Source: Ashinkailepas kermadecensis (Eukaryota > Arthropoda > Thecostraca > Neolepadidae). Taken from it: a stretch of DNA of 64,000 nt. The position numbers and the translations under genes are program-made. Below, piece by piece: positions 56,766 to 64,000 of this stretch. A model generated the notes under the pieces. That model searched no databases, had not been told where the DNA came from, and was given only the letters and a program-made list of their open reading frames with translations. The stretch's first letter is position 1. Every line of letters begins with the position of its first letter. The stretch lies in assembly GCA_034440615.1 (NCBI GenBank), contig JAOTOM010005147.1:533501-597500 (forward strand). Direction: 5' to 3'.

Positions 56766-59520
56766 AGCACATAGGCACGGGCAGGTGAGCATTGATCAGC
56801 ACGATGGTGGCCACCACTGCCAAACCGGGACGCCCCAGACCAGACCTCCGTCCAGAGATCTACAGTAATGCACGGCATAATTGGCTCCTATCATACAGAA
56901 GTGCCGAGGAGCATTTCGCAAGATAAATACCAATGCAGAGTGTTGGACAAAGCTTGCAACGAAGTTTGCGACAGCTTCTACATGCGCATGACAAAAAATA
57001 CGTTCGTGCATTTGAGTTTGTCTGATTGATCACGAATGATTTTGGATCAGTAAGTTCGAAATTTCTGATTGTTGTACTGGGTGATGAAATGCATCTCACT
57101 GCAGTTGTCATTTTGTTGTGGTTGGTTTTGCTTTTAGTGACACATATTGACACATAATCCTCCCGCAGCTTGTTTGTCACTTCAGCAGGCAGTGGGTATT
57201 TAATCTTATAGTAAGGAATAAGAGTGTCTTGTTGGTCCGAATTACTGTGTTTCTCAAAGGAAATGCTCAAGAATCCATTAATTCCATCATCATTGTGAGT
57301 ATTTGAGTAGTTATTGATCTCTAAGATGTGTCGGATTCTCAGTAGCTCGTGAAGTCTAATCAGATCAGTGGTGAAATGCCCGCATCATTAATGCCATAAT
57401 TGATCTAAATTCACAAAGAAAGCATGAGGCATTCGCTACGCGTGTGCCTTGTCAAACGCTGACTGGATAACTAAGTGCGCCGGAAACCAGACCCTTGCAG
57501 CATGCAGCAGCGGCGTCAGTTGGCTGTGTAGTCACGGTCGGCAAATCGGAAAACGCTCACCTGGGCACGGTATGAGGTATGTTCGGGCAAAGATAGCTAC
57601 ACGGCTGTTTTCGTTGACTGGTAGGTATGATGCAAGTTTATGTACAATTTGTTCGATCCAATTCAGGTGAGACACATAATGTTATTCCAGCGTGAGTGAC
57701 GGCCTTGATCACGTCCATAAAGGGTCTGCCAGCAGGAGTCAATGTTAGTCAATGTCAATCCCCCCCCCTCCCCCCGCCTCTTCCTGAGCATGAACTAAAA
57801 ACGTGCATGTGGGAAAAAAGCATAAGAATGTCAGTAAGCCGACCATGCGAAATGAGGACCAGAGACTATGGCATGGAACAACTCGCACATCAGCCAAATA
57901 TTGCAATGAATATTACTTTCAACAGCAAAGCGTGTCGACTAATTGAGTAGCTACCTTACTAGCTTACTTACCAAGGCGTCATGTGGTCAGTTTTGTCGGC
58001 TAGTTTGATCTAGATCACTCTGAATTATCAGAACCAATGACGTCCTAGAGATGGTGCCAGAACTGGCCAACAGGATAGGGAATCACTGCAATACTTGTTA
58101 ATTGCATCAAACTAACTGATCAAAGATCAGTGGCATTACCTGCTTCTGTGGGAAGGATCGTAGTTAGCACCTTCCATGCATGCAGGTCTTCAACAACAAA
58201 AAAATATGGTGCATGCACATTTTTCAACTGGTAGGCACTTGTCGAGATGTTGTCATAGTTGTGCGTAATGCAGAGCTGCACACTTTGTTGTCGCTTTGAC
58301 AATCACACAGTGACAGATAATTATACTCCTTCCCTGTACTGATCACCTACATCTCTCTACTGATCATCAGCCTCATTATTGGAAAGTTCTTGCTGATTAT
58401 CAGCAACCATTGGCTTATTTCCAGGATACCTAGGCACAAAACCCGGGCTGAGAGTACAAAAATTATTTTATTGTGTATTACTACTTGCTATCCAATTTTT
58501 ATCCGTTGAAAAAAATACGAAAAGTAAATTAATTGATTTAACAAAATATGTGGAACGTTCAAACTCCATACTAAGTCCAACATTGTAGGGTCTCGGGGCG
58601 AAAGGGGAGTAGAGAAGGATAGAGGTTCCCAAAGAGCTAATGAACTTCTGTGTTGTCCCAATCTCTATTGGAAGCTGGAGCCTTCCACCTGCTAAAGCAG
58701 TTCCCGATTTTCGCATACCACCCAAAGGGGCGCTCCCCCTTCCTGTCATCACCAATCCTATCATCGCTAGCGTCCACAACCCCCTCCCCGCCCAGTAGTT
58801 TTCCCCCGAAGTTCCTCCCGTGGCTGTGCTATCAACATTTTCATGAATCACTATTGTTTACACATATATTATAATCTGTGGTAGTAAGGCAAGGCCCAGA
58901 GGCAATATAGCATGGCCCCGAGCCAATATGAAGGGCCCTGAGATGACGGCGGGACTCAAGCGTAGACAATTTTTGAGACCAGAACATTTGAAAAGAGGCT
59001 CCGGTCTGACTGAAAGAGCCCTGGGTCGCTAAGGAGTGCCCATGTGACGATGGACAGGGCCCCTAGCTGCGGGACATTCTTTTTCTCTCAGAGCCTCTAA
59101 GAGCTGAAAAGGGATCGATGCGCAGAAAATCGTATATTCCACCCATATTAGAAGCACACGCTTCCCGCCAGCTAACCATGCTCAACGAGTATTTAGCGGG
59201 GTTTGTTTTCGCCCATTTTATCTTCATCATTGAGTGATCGGCGATCTTCCAGGCTCCTCGTTGTTCGATAATATATATAGGGTACGTATACGTCACAGGA
59301 TGGAAGTTTTTCATTCGGGCCGACAGATAGGCCAAGGTAAATACAGAGCTGAAATTTCGCACCGTTTGCAAAATGCAGTCAATCTTCGTACTGCCTAGGT
59401 ACCAAAAGGCGCAAAATACGAATGAAGGAAGGGAAGCCCTTTTCAAAAGTTTGCAACGGTAATTTAATTTAAAGAAACAAAGGAAGTAGTTCATTGCATT
59501 CGACAAGGTCAGACTGGCAG
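56766..59520. other. AT-rich unique DNA; one unassigned minus-strand frame
   Basis: A 136-codon minus frame at 56860-57270 has ordinary protein-like composition (FEKHSNSDQQDTLIPYYKI near its start, CACRSCRKLRCKLC later) but no family I recognise. A 147-codon minus frame at 59063-59506 is similar in status. Poly-C lies near 57755-57775. 58890-59050 has irregular agggccctgag repeats. Confidence 0.35.
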
Positions 59521-59522
59521 TT

Positions 59523-59700
59523 CCATCTCGACCGAGATGGTCATGTTGCGTTATAAAACAGGTTCATGTCAACATTGTCCGATGTTGACATAACTTTTGG
59601 ATGGTGCATCTCGGTTGCTTTGCAGGCGATGCAATTTGTGTCAATGTAGGATGTTGACACAAGTTGCATGATCACGTATACATGGTTTATGTCAACATAA
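59523..59700. repeat. Cluster of three perfect short hairpins
   Basis: ccatctcg-ac-cgagatgg (59523-59540), atgtcaacat-6 bases-atgttgacat (59566-59591), and ttgtgtcaa-9 bases-ttgacacaa (about 59635-59663). The word atgttgaca or its complement recurs five times, including tatgtcaacataac near 59690. Confidence 0.7.
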
Positions 59701-59944
59701 CGATGACATGCACCAGACAAAATGGTCACACGCTACAACCACCACATGGCGCAATTCAGATGGAAGGTTCCTTGGCGAAGTGCAGAGCGACTTCACTATG
59801 AACGTCAACATTACTACGGGAGTTGCAAAACAATTTTTTAAAAAAACGGCCACCTCTCCAACACGGCGCGCAAGCGCCGAGACAATATGGCGTCAGCTGA
59901 CTGCCCAGCAATACATGTCGCCACTGACAACGCCATCTGCAGAC

Positions 59945-60395
59945 ACTGACAACACTGCCTGACACTGACTGACACTGACGACACTGACTGACACTGACTG
60001 ACAACGACTGACACTGACTGACACTGACTGACACTGACGACACTGACGACACTGACTGACACTGCCTGAAACTGACTGACACTGACGACACTGACTGACA
60101 CTGCCTGACACGGACTGACACTGACGACACTGACTGACACTGACTGACACTGACTGACATTGACTGACACTGACTGACACTGACTGACACTGACTGACAC
60201 TGACTGACACTGACGACACTGACTGACCCTAACGACACTGACGACACTGACGACACTAACTGACATTGACGACACTGACGACACTGACTGACACTGACTG
60301 ACACTGACTGACATTGACGACACTGACTGACACTGACTGACACTGACTGACACTGACTGACACTGACTGACACTGACTGACACTGACGACACTGA
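59945..60395. repeat. 10-bp (cactgactga)n minisatellite with 7-bp variants
   Basis: The 10-bp cactgactga unit alternates with cgacactga forms over 450 bp. Three minus frames are open (VSVSQCQSVS-like runs), an artefact of the unit. Confidence 0.95.
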
Positions 60396-61400
60396 CTGAC
60401 GCTCACATACAATTTGCCACTGACAGCGCCACATACCGGCACTTCGAAGGTATGCTGGACAACTGTGGTGGTGGTACGATGATACACCACTCAGCTCAGG
60501 GGTTTACGCAGGTTATTGATCTTGTCATGGTCATTCAAGGTCATGAACGCAGCTTGGCCACGGACGGTCTTTATTGGTTTCTAAGTTTCCCTGTGGTTAA
60601 ATCGGATATTGAAATAAAGCACGGCTTCATTTTGGCCTATTAGTTCAAGACCATAGTACGTTCAACACTTCTTCCGGAGCTTCAGAAGCGAGGACAGCGT
60701 TTCGCCCGCATCTCTGGCCCTTGACCTATGCGTTAAAATGTCACACATCCGTATATTTGTCATGGGATGTGGAGAATATTACGTTGAATATCCCACGCGC
60801 ATATCGTCACTGTTTTCCAGGGTAATAATTATCTTTAGAAAACCGTCATATCTGCCGACCTACCAGGTCAGCCAGTAACCTAAACCTTGACAATCAGGTG
60901 GGAATCGCATGTCGCCCGTGCAACACACCGGGTTTCGTTTCAGGCCGGCAGCATTATCCGTTTGAATCGTCAACGAGTCACAGCATCGCCCTCCCTGCCC
61001 CTTTCCCCCACCCCACCTCACTCATCCTGCTACCTTTACCCACTTGGGAAGGTGCAAGATGCAGCACGTGCATCAGGATTAATACTATGTCGGTGCCATG
61101 TGGAGCCCGGATGTAAGTCATGCCCTGTGTAACCCGCCTTGAAGGATGCATAGTCCTGACACTCGGGATAGGTCCTGTCACGGGTGTTAACAGTGGTCCG
61201 TACACGGCACCGAGCGGGCTGATCCATAGTAACGCTCGCTGTTCCAAGTGCGCTGATTTGGGTCTTCACTAATCGGTCCACAAGAGCACAGTCAGGGGGA
61301 GGGGTCAGTTTGGGCACTGGTCTCTCCCCAGTCAGGCTTTGCAATTAAATGGGCTTCCGTCGAAAAAGTAACCAATTCCCCTGAAAAGAAATTGTACCTA
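60396..61400. other. Unique DNA, nothing recognised
   Basis: A minus frame at 61036-61344 and plus frames near 60890-61130 overlap and have no domain. Confidence 0.45.
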
Positions 61401-61403
61401 CAG

Positions 61404-61684
61404 GAAAATTGACCCGAGGAAACATCACCAAATCCGTCTCCGAAGAACAATTTGTCGCAGCCAGTGAGCGGACGCAGACATCCAGTTTGAATGAGACCTC
61501 GTCCTCAAAAAAGAAGAAGAATGTTCTGGCTGCGCACCTGTCGGCAGCATTCGAATTTATTCAAAACATCACATGGGTATTAGATGAGGAGCAGCCACCT
61601 GAAGTATTGGGCACCCTGGCAATACCCAAGCAAGAAGTCTGGTACAATTTTGCCACGTTTGTCCACAAGTGCGGCGTTGGCAAT
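61404..61684 (+). CDS. Candidate exon, RFX-type winged-helix-like (partial)
   Basis: The open frame read here has non-repetitive, protein-like composition: a Ser/Thr/Lys-rich lead, then AAHLSAAFEFIQNITWVLDE and, at 61622-61639, IPKQEV followed by WYNFATFVHKCG. RFX-family DNA-binding domains, especially the RFX5/RFX7 type, have a Trp-containing helix, then a PKQEV-like motif and a helix ending in Cys. A possible splice acceptor (tacctacag, ending 61403) and donor (aat/gtattc at 61684/61685) would make a 281-nt exon with phases 1 and 0. Without a splice the frame continues through a 63-bp repeat to 61969. The frame has no ATG of its own. The similarity is short and from memory of the family pattern; the rest of the domain is not in view. 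Confidence 0.35.
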
Positions 61685-61723
61685 GTATTCCGCAATTGCC
61701 AGATGCATGCGCTGAAGTCGTCG

Positions 61724-61916
61724 CCGGAAGCTGCCCCACCTGGTGATGCTGAGCTGCCGGCTGGATCGGAGCCCACAGCCGCGCCGCCGGAAGCTGCCCC
61801 ACCTGGTGATGCTGAGCTGCCGGCTGGATCGGAGCCCACAGCCGCGCCGCCGGAAGCTGCCCCACCTGGTGATGCTGAGCTGCCGGCTGGCTCGAAGCCC
61901 ACAGCCGCGCCGCCGG
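61724..61916 (+). repeat. 63-bp tandem repeat, 3 copies, in-frame with the candidate exon
   Basis: Units start ccggaagctgcccc at 61724, 61787 and 61850. In the frame of the candidate exon they read PEAAPPGDAELPAGSEPTAA, 21 residues each. Copies are nearly identical. It could be a repeated protein segment or intronic minisatellite. Confidence 0.9.
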
Positions 61917-62097
61917 ACCGCACCGCGCCATCAGCGTCCCATCATTGCGCACAATTGACGAGTGGTTAAGCAATTGACACGACCATCGCCAATTGGCAGC
62001 CGACGGCGCAAGGTCAGCGCGGGCCGGGCCGGTGCGGCGCGCTCCTGTGGACTAGCAGCTGCCGAAATTGGCATCACTAGTCTGGACACGAACGGCA

Positions 62098-62306
62098 GCT
62101 GTACTGATCGGCAGGTACTGCGAGGGAGTTTCCGGGCGTGCCATCGGCTTCACTGACGGCAGCTGCACTGACAGACTGATGCTGTGTGTGTGGGGGGGGG
62201 GGGGGATAGTGTCGTCAGCCTCACTTACGGCGGCTGTACTGACAGACCGATGCTGTGTGTGTGGAGGGGAGGAGGGGGGGGGGGGGGGTAGTGTCGTCAG
62301 CCTCCT
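62098..62306. repeat. About 64-71-bp repeat with poly-G runs, 3 copies
   Basis: gctgtactgatcgg (62098), gctgcactgacag (62162) and gctgtactgacag (62233) start copies; the last two share gatgctgtgtgtgtgg, a G-run and tagtgtcgtcagcct. Poly-G is 14-18 long and may be length-unstable. Confidence 0.8.
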
Positions 62307-62463
62307 GATCGCTATGTATGAGTCGTACTCTGCCCGTGTGTATCAAGGCCTCACACCACCTCGGCTGTTAGGTGTCACTTAATACATGTCACCGTAACAT
62401 CGAACAGCAGTGCCACGGACAGGCGCAGTCCAAGGTGCTCGGCGCTGGTGCTGGCACTTAACA

Positions 62464-62995
62464 ATGTAGATATGCTAATCTATATGGTAGATATGCTAAT
62501 CTAGACGGTAGATATGCTACTCTTGATGCTGGATATGATAATATATATGCTATGTATGTTTCTTTAGATGCTATGTAAACTAGAAGGTAGAAATGCTGAT
62601 ATAGATGCTATATGTGCGAACTTACATGATGCAAAACTAATCTGGATGCCAGATATGCTAATCTAGATGCTAGATTTACTCATATAGATGCTAGATATGC
62701 TAATATAGGTGCTAGATATGCCAATCTAGATTGTAGATATGCTAATCTAGATGCTAGATAAGCTAATATACATGGCAGATATGATAATCTAGACGGTAGA
62801 TATGCAAGTCGAGATGCTATATATGATAATATAGATGATAGATATGCTAATGTAGATGTTATTTATGATAATGTAGGTGCTAGATATGCTAATGTAGATG
62901 CGAGACATACTAATCAATAATCTAGATGGTAGATATGCCAATTTAGGTACTAGACATGCTAATATAGATTCAAGATATGATAATCAGTAATCTAG
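62464..62995. repeat. 21-bp AT-rich minisatellite, about 25 copies
   Basis: Unit tagatatgctaatctagatg plus one base, with many substitutions (gatagatgatagatatgcta). It is the only AT-rich array among the clear minisatellites. Confidence 0.9.
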
Positions 62996-63019
62996 ATGGC
63001 TGAGTTGCGTTTGCCTCGC

Positions 63020-63900
63020 TGGTCACCGTCTCGTCCCGCCCTCTTCCGTCCGGTTACACCCTGGTTCGTCTCCGCCTGCACTGGCCTGATCTGTTCCTAT
63101 CCCACCCCGTCCTGCTTCGTGCAGGTCCGTCTCCTCATGTCCAGACCTGTCCCATCCTATAGCTCCGTCCCGATCGATTCCACACGGTACCGTTATGTCC
63201 CGCCCGGTAGTGGTCCATCTCTTCTTGCCCTTGTCTATCCCACCCCATCCCGTCCTCTCCCGTCCCGGTCCACCTCTTCTTGCCCTGGTCTGTTCCGTCA
63301 CACCCCATCCGGTCCTGTCCCGTCCCGGTCCATCTCCTACCCTGGTCTGTTCCGTCACACCCCATCCGGTCCTGTCCCGTCCCGGTCCATCTCCTCCTGC
63401 CCTTATCTGTCCCACCACACCATATCCCGTCCTGTACCGTCCCGGTCCATCTCCTACCCTGGTCTGTTCCGTCACACCCCATCCCGTCCTGTCCCGTCCC
63501 GGTCCACCTCCTCCTATCCTGATCTGTCCCATCACACCCCATCCCGTCCCCTTCCGACCAGGTCCATACCCTCCTACCCTGATCTGTCCAATCACACCCC
63601 ATCCCGTCATCTTCCGACCAGGTCCATCTCCTCCAACCCTGATCTGTCCCATCACACCTCATCCCGTCCTGTCCCGGTCCACCTCCTCCTGCCCTTATCT
63701 GTCCCATCACACCCATCCCGTCCTGTCCGGTCCCGGTCCATCTATTCTTGCCCTTGTCTATCCCATCCCACCCCGTCCTGCCCCGTCCAGGTCCATCTCC
63801 TCCTATCCTGACGTGTTCCGTCACACCCCATCCCTCTCTGTCCGATCCTATCTTGCCCATCCCGATCCGTGTTGATCCCTCTAGTTCAGTGCTGGCCCGA
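63020..63900. repeat. 57/60-bp minisatellite, pyrimidine-rich, about 14 copies
   Basis: Unit ggtccatctcctcctgccct plus gatctgtcccatcacacccc, then atcccgtcctgtcccgtccc. Starts at 63327, 63384, 63444, 63501, 63561 and 63621 alternate 57 and 60 bp, the difference being ctcctac versus ctcctcctgc. Both lengths are multiples of three, so frames are open both ways (up to 271 codons); no domain. Degenerate pyrimidine-rich sequence continues to the window end. Confidence 0.9.
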
Positions 63901-64000
63901 CCCTTTCCTCCACGCACCGTTCACGTCAAGCTCACGCCCACCTTGTCACATTGCTGTCCCTGCACCATGCCCAACTTGTTCCCGTCCCGTCATGTCCAGC

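Noticed and set aside
63023..63917. Gly/Arg-rich minus frames as an RNA-binding protein
   Set aside because: They track the 57/60-bp array in both directions and have no domain.

Overview
This is a eukaryotic, almost certainly invertebrate metazoan, stretch of nuclear DNA. The main reasons are decayed non-LTR retrotransposons of the CR1/Jockey group, a Penelope-like element fragment with a GIY-YIG endonuclease, a Tc1/mariner transposase relic, several short inverted-repeat DNA transposons, and very dense tandem repeats. I see no bacterial operon structure, CRISPR array, rRNA or convincing tRNA. The species cannot be fixed from the sequence; a marine invertebrate is an impression, not a result.

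I find no complete host gene. The longest open frames all lie in minisatellites that lack stop codons in several or all frames, so they are artefacts of repeat composition. The only host-like coding candidate is a possible exon at 61404-61684 whose translation resembles part of an RFX-type winged helix. The window therefore looks intergenic or intronic.

Layout. 1-4.8 kb: degenerate repeats, a GC-rich patch and two short minisatellites. 4.8-6.75 kb: a 20/9-bp minisatellite between GC-rich flanks. 7.7-8.9 kb: three minisatellites (69, 63 and 79 bp). 9.74-10.78 kb: a Penelope-like fragment between inverted terminal repeats and a 13-bp direct repeat. 12.7-13.4 kb: a mariner transposase relic. 13.4-15.0 kb: a GC-rich island with a 21-bp array. 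15.7-22.0 kb: an AT-rich transposon nest in which two or three CR1-like LINE relics are interrupted by a TTAA-flanked 941-bp element and a hAT-type 713-bp element. 23.9-32.3 kb: seven large minisatellites alternating with GC-rich islands. 32.3-45 kb: mostly unique AT-rich DNA with transposon scraps, an ancient degenerate array (39.4-41.2 kb), a GC island (42.85-43.46 kb) and a foldback element (43.87-44.19 kb). 45.1-45.6 kb: a 36-bp array. 50.4-51.8 kb: a 76-bp array inside which a 20-bp array has expanded. 53.9-54.1 kb: a G-rich pentamer tract. 55.84-56.76 kb: a second, inverted copy of the TTAA element. 59.5-60.4 kb: hairpins and a 10-bp array. 61.4-64 kb: the exon candidate and four further arrays.

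Tandem arrays cover roughly 15 kb (about a quarter) of the window by my coordinates, and they cluster beside GC/CpG-rich islands, whereas transposons cluster in AT-rich DNA. The best candidates for something undescribed are the TTAA element pair, the Penelope composite, the array-within-an-array at 50.4-51.8 kb, and the GC-island/minisatellite alternation. All coordinates and alignments were done by eye.
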